Below, piece after piece: positions 7,582 through 14,977 of a stretch of DNA of 14,977 bases (the stretch's first letter is position 1; each line of letters begins with the position of its first letter). Source of the DNA: Acholeplasmataceae bacterium UBA4853 (lineage in GTDB: Bacteria > Bacillota_I > Bacilli_A > Acholeplasmatales > Acholeplasmataceae); NCBI GenBank assembly GCA_002399815.1, contig DHEJ01000034.1:1-14977 (forward strand). The letters run 5' to 3'. The notes beneath the pieces were generated by a model. The model worked only from the letters and a program-made list of their open reading frames with translations, was not told the DNA's origin and ran no database searches. The position numbers were made by a program, and so were the translations under genes.

Positions 7582-8713
7582 TTTTACAGTTATGGTGTTT
7601 AAAAAAGTATCTAGTTTTACAGTGATAATACTTAAGAAAATCGGATCATTTATTAAAAGTGATCGATTAAAAAAGGCTATCTTCGGACACTCTGCAGCAA
7701 AAGGTGTGATTGGACAAATCATCGTTTATGTGTTATTAATTGGGGTCAGTTATGTCTTTTTATTCCCAATATTAAGAATGATGATGTTATCATTTATGTC
7801 TCAAAATGATATTTTAAATCCTGAAGTATCATGGATTCCTCAACAATGGACATTAAATAACTTTGTTGTTTCTAACTATATACTTCAATTATTACCACCT
7901 TCTTGGACTGCAAGTAATTTAAACTTTTTTGACAGAGTTTTTGGTACATTTACAAATCCAGGAAGTCTATTTAAAAGTATTTATAATATTTCTATTCTAG
8001 CAATCATTCAAACAATCATTTCAGCATTAACTGGTTTTGCATTTGCTAGATATAATTTTAGATTTAAAAAGGTTATGTTTGTGATGTTACTCTTATCATT
8101 TATCATTCCTTTACCAATGTTAACAATTCCAAGAATTATGATGATTAGTGGTATTCAAGAAAGTTTCTGGGTGCCATTATATGATGCGTTATTTGCTAAT
8201 AACTTTTTAGCAGGTTTCTTTAACCGTACTATGTTTTCAAGCTTAATGCCTCAAATCATTTTCTCATTTGTTGGTCAAGGTATTAACTCAGCTATATTGA
8301 TTTTAATTTTCTATAACTTCTTTAAGATGATTCCAATTTCATTAGATGAAGCAGCACGTATTGATGGTGCATCATCTATTCAAGTATTTTGGCATATTTA
8401 TATTAGATTAGTAATTCCGATTGTCTTAATCGTCTTCCTATTCTCATTTATTTGGAACTGGAATGATATTTACACTGCAACAATATTCTATAGTTCAAAC
8501 AATCCACTCATCGTTATGAGATTAAGTATGTTTGATTCAATATTTGCCGATATGATTGGTAGTGCACCAGGTGATGTTGGAGTTGGATTAATTAATGAAG
8601 GTTATAAATCAGCAGCGACATTCTTATCCATTTTACCGTTAATGATTTTATACCTAGTCGCTCAAAAGCAATTTATTGAAGGTATTGAAAGAACTGGAAT
8701 GACAGGAGAGTAA
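7550..8713 (+). CDS. Sugar ABC transporter permease, MalG/UgpE type (second pair, subunit 2)
   Basis: Partner of the preceding permease, 387 residues, roughly 100 more than a usual MalG-type subunit. The extra length lies at the N-terminus and in the first external loop. Residues 6-38 form three consecutive 11-residue units with the pattern hydrophobic-K-K-I/V-x-x-F, a basic amphipathic helix ahead of the first membrane segment (about 54-80). The loop between the first and second membrane segments is long and holds hydrophobic and aromatic residues. The EAA loop is E267-A268-A269-R-I-D-G273. About six membrane segments are seen in all. The gene ends in TAA one base before the GH16 gene, so the transporter and the hydrolases belong to one transcript. 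Start at 7550 or 7553 cannot be separated. Confidence 0.92.
   Translation: MMKNLLKKIADFTVMVFKKVSSFTVIILKKIGSFIKSDRLKKAIFGHSAAKGVIGQIIVYVLLIGVSYVFLFPILRMMMLSFMSQNDILNPEVSWIPQQWTLNNFVVSNYILQLLPPSWTASNLNFFDRVFGTFTNPGSLFKSIYNISILAIIQTIISALTGFAFARYNFRFKKVMFVMLLLSFIIPLPMLTIPRIMMISGIQESFWVPLYDALFANNFLAGFFNRTMFSSLMPQIIFSFVGQGINSAILILIFYNFFKMIPISLDEAARIDGASSIQVFWHIYIRLVIPIVLIVFLFSFIWNWNDIYTATIFYSSNNPLIVMRLSMFDSIFADMIGSAPGDVGVGLINEGYKSAATFLSILPLMILYLVAQKQFIEGIERTGMTGE
7565..7663 (+). repeat. Three tandem 33-bp coding units (11-residue repeats) in the permease N-terminus
   Basis: Units at 7565-7597, 7598-7630 and 7631-7663 each encode 11 residues of the form L/F-K-K-I/V-x-x-F followed by mostly hydrophobic residues. 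The first two also share the triplet FTV at the same place. The DNA of the units is diverged (for example the Lys-Lys codons differ), so the repeat is old or held at protein level. Confidence 0.65.
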
Positions 8714-8714
8714 T

Positions 8715-9641
8715 ATGAAAAAAATAATTATTTTACTTGTATTAAGTATCTTTAATTTAGCACTCATTGCTTGTGATAATAAAACAGTAGAGCCAATCGA
8801 TGAAACACCACCAATTGTTTATAGTAAGATTTATGGCTATGAATATGATAAAGATGCCATAAATGATTATGCACTTGTTTGGAGTGATGAGTTTGATTAT
8901 GAAGGCTTACCAGATAGTACCAAATGGGGTTACGATACTGGTGGTCATGGATGGGGTAATAATGAACTCCAATACTACACAAATGACCAAAATGCGACTG
9001 TTTCAGATGGTATTTTAACCATTGAAGCGAGAAAAGAAGCATATCCAACTGTTGAAAATAAAACACATGATTGGACATCAGCTAGATTAGTTACAAGAAA
9101 TAAAGGTGACTGGAAGTGGGGAAGAATTGAAGTTAAAGCAAAACTTCCTACAGGTAAAGGTACTTGGCCAGCAATCTGGATGTTACCTACTGATTGGTCT
9201 TATGGTTCATGGCCAAATAGTGGTGAGATTGACATCATGGAGCACGTAGGATTTGATCAAAATAAAATCCATGCAAGTATCCATACACAATCCTATAACC
9301 ACAAAAAAGGTACACAGAAATCTGGTCAGAAGATTATTGATACGGCAAGTAGTGAGTTTCATGTTTATAGTGTTGAATGGTTCCCAGATCAAATGATATT
9401 TTCTATTGATGGTGTTCCGTATTTCACATTTAATCCATTTAAATTTGTAGCACAACCTAAAAATACGCACTGGCCATTCGATAGAAAATTCCATTTACTA
9501 TTAAATATTGCCATTGGCGGTGACTGGGGTGCTGCTCAAGGCATGGACCCAAATCTTACTAACGCTAAACTTGAGATTGACTATGTAAGAGTGTATCAAT
9601 CACCAACAATACAAACATTGACAAGGAATATACCATCATGA
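8715..9641 (+). CDS. GH16 family endo-beta-1,3-glucanase (laminarinase type), lipoprotein
   Basis: Hydrolyses internal beta-1,3 (or mixed beta-1,3/1,4) glucosidic bonds in glucans at the cell surface. The 308-residue protein begins with a lipoprotein signal: hydrophobic core and lipobox L-I-A-C with C20 as the lipidated residue. A short linker leads to a single GH16 domain (about 50-297). The active-site signature is complete: G170-E171-I-D173-I-M-E176, where E171 is the expected nucleophile and E176 the acid/base in this retaining family. Further family marks are WSDEFD near the domain start, WGNNELQYYT, the WPAIWML stretch and GGDWG near the end. No carbohydrate-binding module is present. 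AGGAG at 8704-8708 serves the ATG. The stop TGA overlaps the ATG of the phosphorylase gene by 4 nt. Laminarinase is favoured over lichenase by the overall motif set and neighbours. Confidence 0.93.
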   Translation: MKKIIILLVLSIFNLALIACDNKTVEPIDETPPIVYSKIYGYEYDKDAINDYALVWSDEFDYEGLPDSTKWGYDTGGHGWGNNELQYYTNDQNATVSDGILTIEARKEAYPTVENKTHDWTSARLVTRNKGDWKWGRIEVKAKLPTGKGTWPAIWMLPTDWSYGSWPNSGEIDIMEHVGFDQNKIHASIHTQSYNHKKGTQKSGQKIIDTASSEFHVYSVEWFPDQMIFSIDGVPYFTFNPFKFVAQPKNTHWPFDRKFHLLLNIAIGGDWGAAQGMDPNLTNAKLEIDYVRVYQSPTIQTLTRNIPS

Positions 9642-12600
9642 CAAAATACTATGATCAAAAAAAGAATGAATTTATATTCGAAAATTATCACAAGAATCAA
9701 CCTTTTGCATCATTTTTACCAGGTATTGCCGGTAAAACTGGTGTACCAATGTGGACTTATTATGTAAATCGTGGTCAATTAATCTCTTCTTTTGGGATTG
9801 AAAACAAAGATCATGCATTATTAGACTTTACACCTGCAAACCTAAGTTATAGAAGAACAGGTACAGATGGATTTAGAACGTTTATTAAAACTAAGGATTT
9901 TAATTATGAACCATTTGGTCAATTAGATCTTAAACGTTATATGAAGATTGGTAAAAATGCTGTTTCGATTTCAGAAAAGTATAAAAGTATCGATATTGAA
10001 GTCAAGTATTTCCACGTTACGGATAAGAATTATCCAGGTCTAGTTAGAAAAGTAACTTTAAAATCTAGTAAGTCGCAACAAATTGATTTTGTTGATGGAC
10101 TAGCTACATTCTGGCCATATGGAACAAGTTTATTTGTTCAAAAGAATATGGCAAACTTAGCTGTTGCATGGTTTGATGTATTTAATCAAGAACATCAAAT
10201 GCCTTTCATGAAAAATCGTTCTACAACAGAGGACTCTTCAGAGGTTGAAACTGTAGAATCAGGTAATTTTTATGTATCTGTTGATAAATTTGACCAAAGA
10301 TTAAAACCAATTTATGATCCAACTTTAGTTTTTGGTATGCATAATGACTTACAAATACCAGAGAAATTCTTTAGTAGTGATTATGAATCATTTATATCTA
10401 CAGAACAAGTATCAGTTAACCAATTACTATCAGCGTTTTCTACGAAATCAATGTATTTAAATGCAAAAGAATCCTATAGTTTTTATACATTATTTGGTTC
10501 ATATCACGACCTTGATGCATTAAATGAGCTATCCTTAGACTTTACTTATCAATATTTTGAAGATTTAGAAAAACGTGCTGAAGCATTTGCTGATGAGTTA
10601 ACATCAGGTATGGCTGTTAAAACAGCATATCCACTCTTTGATAATTACATGAAACAATCATTCTTAGACAACTTATTACGTGGTGGTTATCCATATGTTT
10701 TTAAAGGTGAGAAAAAACCACATGTTTATCATACGTTTTCTAGAATTCATGGTGATATGGAAAGAGAGTATAACAACTTCTTTGTTGAACCAGCTTATTT
10801 TTCACATGGTAATGGAAGTTACCGTGATGTCAATCAAAATCGAAGAAATGATGTTTACTTTGTACCAGAAGCAGGCTTATTTAATATCAGACAGTTTTTA
10901 GAGTTGATTCAATCAGACGGACATAATCCTTTAACAATTGAGGGTTCTAGATTTATATTTAATCTAAAACACTTTAAAGATATTGAAAAACTGATTTTAA
11001 CTAAAAAAGAACTTTTAGAAGTTTTCTTAACTAAACCTTTTACACCAGGTTCTTTACTGATGTTTATCATGCAAAAGCAAATTGAAGTGGTAAATCAAGA
11101 ACAATTCTTAGAGAAAGTACTTTACTTTAGTGAACAAAGAATTCAATCTAGATTTGGTACAGGTTATTGGTCAGATCACTGGATTTATAATTTAGACTTG
11201 ATTGATTTATATTTAAATATTTATCCGGATAAATTACATGATTTACTATTTAGTGAAAAACTAAGATTTTTCCAGTCTCATATGTCAGTTTATCCTAGAA
11301 GTGTAAAATATGTCTTAAATAGTCAAAAAGAAGTTAGACAATTAGGACCAATTTATCATGATTATGAAAAGCAAGAAAAAGTTGGTGTCAAAGATGGTAC
11401 GAATTTCCATCTAAATGATCAAAAACAAATTGTTCAAGTTAGTACCTATGTGAAACTATTACATCTTGTATTGATCAAACTATCAAGTCTTGATCCATTT
11501 GGTATGGGTGTAATGATGGATGGAGAAAAACCAGGATGGAATGATGCAATGAATGGCTTACCAGCTATTTTTGGTTCTGGTTTAACAGAGGCTGTTGTTT
11601 TAGACAAACTGATAGGATACTTAATTAATTGGTCTAAAGAATTTGGTTCAGAACGTGTTGAAATTCCTACTGATATTAAATTCTTGTATGATGAAATATT
11701 ACAAAATCTAGATAAAGGATTTGATGTTATCCAAGATATCAGAGAGTCTTTTGATGAAAAAACAAGATTCTTCTTTAATAGTGAAATTAAGGTTACTTCA
11801 CTAAGTGGTCTTCTAGAAGGATTGAAGAAGTTTAAACAAGTCACTGAAAAAGGACTTAATAAAGCAAAAGAATTAGCAGGTGGTTTATTACCTACATATC
11901 TAACATTTGAAGCTAAATCATTTGAATTAACAGGTAAGAAGCATCCTGAACTTCATTTAGATTGTGTTAAAGTTTTAAAATGGAGTGTTAGACCATTACC
12001 TCATTATCTTGAAGCACCAGCACATTATCTCAAAGGTTTAGAAAATAAATCGGAAGCACAAGAAATTTATCAAAAGATCAGAAAATCAGAAATTTATGAT
12101 CAAAAACTAGGTTTGTACAAGACTTCAGAATCATTAGAAGATGAAACTTTATTGATTGGACGAGCAAGAGCATTTACTAAAGGTTGGTTGGAAAGAGAAG
12201 CTTCATTTGTTCATATGAGTTATAAATACTTAATCGGAATTTTAAAGAGTGGTTTATATGAAGCTTATTATGAAGATATGAAAAAAGGTATGGCGCCTTT
12301 CATGGATCCAAGTGTTTATGGCAGAAGTACACTTGAAAACGTTAGTTTTATAGCTACATCAAATAATCCAAATCCAAGTAATCATGGTAGAGGTTTTGTA
12401 GCAAGATTAACTGGTACTACAAGTGAAGCAATTACTTTAGCATATCTGATGTTTTTAGGTAAACATCCATTCACTTATGATGGAACACTTCACTTTAAGG
12501 TTGAACCAAAACTTCAATCAGACTTCTTTAAAGATGGTGTTGCAAGTATTAAATTCTTAAGTGATATTGAAATCGAGCTAAATAATCCAAGCAACAAAGA

Positions 12601-12742
12601 TACATTCAATCAAAAAGTGGTTTCTTATGAATTAATTAGTAGAAATAAAAAAGAAGTAGTTCATGGTCAAGTTGTATCAGGAAAATTAGCAGAATTAATT
12701 AGACAAAAAGCATTTAAGAAGATTAAAGTGTATTTAGAGTAA
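9638..12742 (+). CDS. Inverting beta-glucan phosphorylase of the GH94/GH149/GH161 group (probably beta-1,3-oligoglucan)
   Basis: Expected to split beta-glucan oligosaccharides with phosphate, releasing glucose-1-phosphate in the cytoplasm. There is no signal peptide in its 1034 residues. The N-terminal part (about 1-320) is beta-rich with a WTYYVNRGQLISSFGI stretch near 40-54. The middle part looks like an (alpha/alpha) barrel. Y395-R396-D397-V-N-Q recalls the RDxxQ substrate-binding motif of GH94. G633-W634-N635-D636 matches the DWND/GWND motif whose aspartate is the general acid. H916-G-R918 and T925-G-T-T-S929 resemble phosphate-binding segments. At 1034 residues it is longer than usual GH94 enzymes (about 800), and from memory it looks more like the larger GH149/GH161 beta-1,3-glucan phosphorylases; GH161 is my first guess. 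The start overlaps the GH16 stop by 4 nt (ATGA), with a weak AAGGA at 9623-9627, suggesting translational coupling. Confidence 0.85.
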   Translation: MTKYYDQKKNEFIFENYHKNQPFASFLPGIAGKTGVPMWTYYVNRGQLISSFGIENKDHALLDFTPANLSYRRTGTDGFRTFIKTKDFNYEPFGQLDLKRYMKIGKNAVSISEKYKSIDIEVKYFHVTDKNYPGLVRKVTLKSSKSQQIDFVDGLATFWPYGTSLFVQKNMANLAVAWFDVFNQEHQMPFMKNRSTTEDSSEVETVESGNFYVSVDKFDQRLKPIYDPTLVFGMHNDLQIPEKFFSSDYESFISTEQVSVNQLLSAFSTKSMYLNAKESYSFYTLFGSYHDLDALNELSLDFTYQYFEDLEKRAEAFADELTSGMAVKTAYPLFDNYMKQSFLDNLLRGGYPYVFKGEKKPHVYHTFSRIHGDMEREYNNFFVEPAYFSHGNGSYRDVNQNRRNDVYFVPEAGLFNIRQFLELIQSDGHNPLTIEGSRFIFNLKHFKDIEKLILTKKELLEVFLTKPFTPGSLLMFIMQKQIEVVNQEQFLEKVLYFSEQRIQSRFGTGYWSDHWIYNLDLIDLYLNIYPDKLHDLLFSEKLRFFQSHMSVYPRSVKYVLNSQKEVRQLGPIYHDYEKQEKVGVKDGTNFHLNDQKQIVQVSTYVKLLHLVLIKLSSLDPFGMGVMMDGEKPGWNDAMNGLPAIFGSGLTEAVVLDKLIGYLINWSKEFGSERVEIPTDIKFLYDEILQNLDKGFDVIQDIRESFDEKTRFFFNSEIKVTSLSGLLEGLKKFKQVTEKGLNKAKELAGGLLPTYLTFEAKSFELTGKKHPELHLDCVKVLKWSVRPLPHYLEAPAHYLKGLENKSEAQEIYQKIRKSEIYDQKLGLYKTSESLEDETLLIGRARAFTKGWLEREASFVHMSYKYLIGILKSGLYEAYYEDMKKGMAPFMDPSVYGRSTLENVSFIATSNNPNPSNHGRGFVARLTGTTSEAITLAYLMFLGKHPFTYDGTLHFKVEPKLQSDFFKDGVASIKFLSDIEIELNNPSNKDTFNQKVVSYELISRNKKEVVHGQVVSGKLAELIRQKAFKKIKVYLE

Positions 12743-12761
12743 ACTATTAAAGGGGATTTGT

Positions 12762-14609
12762 ATGAAGCGTTTTTTATCGATAATAATGCTACTAATACTT
12801 ACGATGATTTTAGTAGCATGCGTAGAAAATACCGATTTACCACCGGTGGTTGATAATGACTATCCAGATAGTAATTTATCCATTGAAGAAAAGGTAGCAT
12901 GGTGGCTTGAAAATTTAACTTTAGCAGAAAAAGCTGGTCAAATGGTTCAAGGAGAAAGATCTAATAACGGTGGTCAATCAGGTGTTACACCGACCAAAGT
13001 TAAGGAACTTAATTTGGGTTCTGTTTTAAATGGTGGTGGTAATGTTCCGTCAGTGAATAATCCTACCAATTGGTATCAAATGTATCAAACTATGTATAAT
13101 GCATCACTGGCTAGTTCATCTAAAATTCCAATCATTTATGGCGTTGATGCAGTACATGGACATGGGAACTTATATGGTGCAACCATATTTCCTCATAATA
13201 TCGGACTTGCAGCTGCAAATAATCCGGAATTAATGGAGGATATTGGAGAAGTAGTTTCATATGAAATTGCTCAAACAGGGTTAACTTACAACTTTAGCCC
13301 ATCTATTGGATTAATCAAAGATAAAAGATGGGGACGTGTCTACGAAACATTAGGTGAAAACCCAGTGGTAGCGAAAAACCTAATTGGTCCTTATATTGAG
13401 GGATTACAATTGTTTGATATTGCAGCATCTGCAAAACACTTTATTGCTGATGGTTATACGGAATTTGGAACAGGTCTAGATGGTAAGGTTGATCGTGGTA
13501 ATGCAGAATTGACTATTGAAGAATTAGAAGAACATCATTTTCCATTATATGAGGCTGCAATTAGTGCTGGTGTTAAAACAATTATGGTTTCGTATAGCAG
13601 TTTAAATGGGGTTAAAATGCATGAGAACAGAGAACTTGTTACAGAAATTCTTAAAGGTGAGATGAACTTTGAAGGGTTTGTAATTGGGGATTATAATGGT
13701 ATTGATGATATTGATGCTTCAACATTAATGCTCAAAGTTGCTCATGCAATTAATGCAGGTGTTGATATGTTAATGCAACCTCATAATTTCGAACAGATCA
13801 TTGATTTAATTATCTTAAATGTAAATAATCATAGAATTCCAATGAGCAGAATTGATGATGCAGTTGGTCGAATTATAAAAGTTAAGTACGAAATGGGACT
13901 TTTTGAAGAAAAAGAACGAAAAGCAACGGACCTTCGTAACGAAAATTCGTTAAATATTGCTAGACAAGCCGTTCGAGAATCATTAGTTTTATTGAAAAAT
14001 AACGAAAATGTGTTACCATTAAATAAGAATATGGATTTATTAATTATTGGAGAGGGTTCTGATAACATCGGAATTCAATCTGGTGGTTGGACGATTAACT
14101 GGCAGGGTGGAGATCAAATCAACATACCTGGTACAACAATCCTTGATGCCTTTAAAGAAGTTTCAACAGGAAATATCTATACGGATATGAATGATTTACC
14201 ACTGGCAGATGCGATCGTTTTAGTTGTTTCAGAAAAGCCACATGCCGAAATGATGGGTGATTCTGTAGCACTATCTTTAATTAGTGACACAGGATATCAA
14301 TCTAATCTAATGCACATTCAAAATGCTATCAACAAAGGTATACCAGTCATAACATTAATGCTGGCAAGTAAACCATTAATTATTGAAGATTATATCGATG
14401 ATTTTGACGCATTTGTCATGTTATTTTTACCTGGAACAGAAGGTTTAGGTATTACAGATGTGTTATACGGTGATTATGATTTTAAAGGTAAATTACCTTA
14501 CACATGGCCAAAATTTGTTGATCAAGCAAGTGAAACAATGTTGAAAAGTTCTTATAATCCATCAGATTACCGTTTTGCTTACGGTAGTGGACTGACATAC
14601 GCAAGTTAA
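12762..14609 (+). CDS. GH3 family beta-glucosidase / exo-beta-glucanase, lipoprotein
   Basis: Removes glucose from the non-reducing end of beta-gluco-oligosaccharides at the cell surface. The 615-residue protein opens with a lipoprotein signal and lipobox L-V-A-C (C20). The N-terminal GH3 barrel (about 45-390) shows the family marks K188-R-W-G-R-V-Y-E195, K225-H226 and G309-D310-Y, where D310 is the predicted nucleophile. The C-terminal alpha/beta sandwich (about 400-610) carries P-H494-A-E496-M-M-G-D, which aligns with the PxAExxGD segment holding the acid/base glutamate of exo-glucanase-type GH3 enzymes, so E496 is the candidate. There is no fibronectin-like third domain. Length and motifs resemble plant and bacterial broad-specificity exo-beta-glucanases more than large GH3 glucosidases. 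The ribosome binding site AAAGGGG is at 12749-12755. It lies 19 nt after the phosphorylase gene. Confidence 0.93.
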   Translation: MKRFLSIIMLLILTMILVACVENTDLPPVVDNDYPDSNLSIEEKVAWWLENLTLAEKAGQMVQGERSNNGGQSGVTPTKVKELNLGSVLNGGGNVPSVNNPTNWYQMYQTMYNASLASSSKIPIIYGVDAVHGHGNLYGATIFPHNIGLAAANNPELMEDIGEVVSYEIAQTGLTYNFSPSIGLIKDKRWGRVYETLGENPVVAKNLIGPYIEGLQLFDIAASAKHFIADGYTEFGTGLDGKVDRGNAELTIEELEEHHFPLYEAAISAGVKTIMVSYSSLNGVKMHENRELVTEILKGEMNFEGFVIGDYNGIDDIDASTLMLKVAHAINAGVDMLMQPHNFEQIIDLIILNVNNHRIPMSRIDDAVGRIIKVKYEMGLFEEKERKATDLRNENSLNIARQAVRESLVLLKNNENVLPLNKNMDLLIIGEGSDNIGIQSGGWTINWQGGDQINIPGTTILDAFKEVSTGNIYTDMNDLPLADAIVLVVSEKPHAEMMGDSVALSLISDTGYQSNLMHIQNAINKGIPVITLMLASKPLIIEDYIDDFDAFVMLFLPGTEGLGITDVLYGDYDFKGKLPYTWPKFVDQASETMLKSSYNPSDYRFAYGSGLTYAS

Positions 14610-14620
14610 AAATAGTTTTA

Positions 14621-14630
14621 AAAGGGAGGT
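14621..14630 (+). promoter_or_regulatory. Strong Shine-Dalgarno before the regulator gene
   Basis: AAAGGGAGGT ends six bases before the ATG at 14637 and supports that start. The 27-nt gap to the GH3 gene holds no recognisable promoter, so the regulator is probably read through from the operon. Confidence 0.8.
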
Positions 14631-14636
14631 AATCAT

Positions 14637-14977
14637 ATGGTTACCATCGGTGAAATAGCAAAAGCTGCTGGAGTTTCAATTTCTACTGTCTCTAAATCAT
14701 TAAACGGATATCAAGAAATCAGTGAAAAGACACGCTCCAAAGTTATGGATGTAGCTGAAAAAATGGGCTATACGCCAAATGCAGCTGCTCAAAGTTTAGT
14801 TAGGAAAAGAGCAAATACCATTGGGGTAGTATATGAAGTAGAATATGGTTTAAAAAACTTGTTTTTCGCTGCAGTTTTAGAAACTTTTAGACGACATGTA
14901 CAATCCAAGGGATATGATATTTTATTCTTATCTAATAATACTGAAAGCAAATTCGACTATTTAAAACATTGTCAATC
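14637..14977 (+). CDS. LacI-family transcriptional regulator (3' truncated)
   Basis: The first 113 codons are present; the gene runs off the window. Residues 3-22 form the helix-turn-helix (TIGEIAKAAGVSISTVSKSL), followed by NGYQEISEKTR, the remaining headpiece helix and a GYTPNAAAQSL hinge region, all typical of LacI/GalR proteins. The effector domain begins with the usual IGVV strand near residue 65 and a LETFRRHVQSKGYDILF stretch. Such proteins bind palindromic operators and respond to a sugar or sugar phosphate. Its place directly after the GH3 gene makes it the probable regulator of this locus, responding perhaps to laminaribiose or a related product; this is inferred from position. Its operator is not visible in the window and is expected upstream of the first gene. 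Confidence 0.93.
   Translation, partial: MVTIGEIAKAAGVSISTVSKSLNGYQEISEKTRSKVMDVAEKMGYTPNAAAQSLVRKRANTIGVVYEVEYGLKNLFFAAVLETFRRHVQSKGYDILFLSNNTESKFDYLKHCQ

Noticed and set aside
8764..9494. Two minus-strand open frames across the GH16 gene
   Set aside because: Both are antisense to conserved GH16 sequence including the catalytic motif; their products are low-complexity or unlike known proteins.
9657..9663. Run of seven A near the phosphorylase start (a similar run lies at 8718-8724 in the GH16 gene), possible slippage or phase variation
   Set aside because: Runs of this length are common in AT-rich genomes and both frames are intact; there is no sign of switching.
11446..11844. Open frame of 132 codons on the minus strand inside the phosphorylase gene
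   Set aside because: It is fully covered by a well-supported gene, and its product shows no recognisable motif.
12839..12850. Perfect 12-bp GC-rich palindrome ACCACCGGTGGT, centre CG like LacI-family operators
   Set aside because: It lies in the coding sequence just after the GH3 lipobox, no promoter is nearby, and a few 12-bp palindromes are expected by chance in 15 kb. A footprint or a second copy upstream of the operon would change this.
14606..14621. Small inverted repeat TTAAAA/TTTTAA after the GH3 stop, possible terminator
   Set aside because: The stem is A-T only and there is no following T run; it would be too weak for an intrinsic terminator.

Overview
The window is a densely packed stretch of eleven genes, all on the + strand, from a low-GC bacterium. 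The gene order, AT-rich codon use and short lipoprotein signals suggest a Firmicute or Mollicute relative, with an Acholeplasma-like organism my best guess. TGA is used as a stop (the permease gene ending at 7581 and the GH16 gene ending at 9641) and tryptophan is encoded by TGG, so the standard bacterial code applies. That argues against Mycoplasma and Spiroplasma but fits Acholeplasma. The genus is inference.

Layout. 1-180 is the 3' end of a gene cut by the window edge, probably a sugar-binding protein. 158-1973 holds a first pair of sugar ABC-transporter permeases. 1983-6531 holds two large exported proteins: a membrane protein joining an NHL-type beta-propeller, TPR repeats and a Yip1-like membrane domain, and an 842-residue protein resembling the DUF5696 family. 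6547-8713 holds a second permease pair. 8715-14609 holds three carbohydrate-active enzymes: a GH16 laminarinase-type lipoprotein, a large cytoplasmic inverting beta-glucan phosphorylase of the GH94/GH149/GH161 group, and a GH3 beta-glucosidase lipoprotein. 14637 to the end is the start of a LacI-type repressor cut by the edge.

The longest gap between genes is 27 nt. Four junctions overlap (23, 14, 32 and 4 nt), and nearly every gene has a good Shine-Dalgarno sequence placed in the tail of the gene before it. I see no convincing internal promoter or terminator, so this reads as one long operon whose promoter lies upstream of the window.

How it fits together (inference from family knowledge): the GH16 lipoprotein cuts beta-1,3-glucan (laminarin, callose or fungal/algal glucan) at the cell surface, and the GH3 lipoprotein trims oligomers there. 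The binding protein and permeases import oligosaccharides. The cytoplasmic phosphorylase splits them with phosphate into glucose-1-phosphate, saving ATP, and the LacI protein senses a breakdown product. No ATPase is encoded here, so a shared MsmX/MalK-type ATPase elsewhere must power the permeases. The least understood part, and the best candidate for an undescribed system, is the propeller-TPR-Yip1 protein and the DUF5696-like protein lying between two permease pairs.
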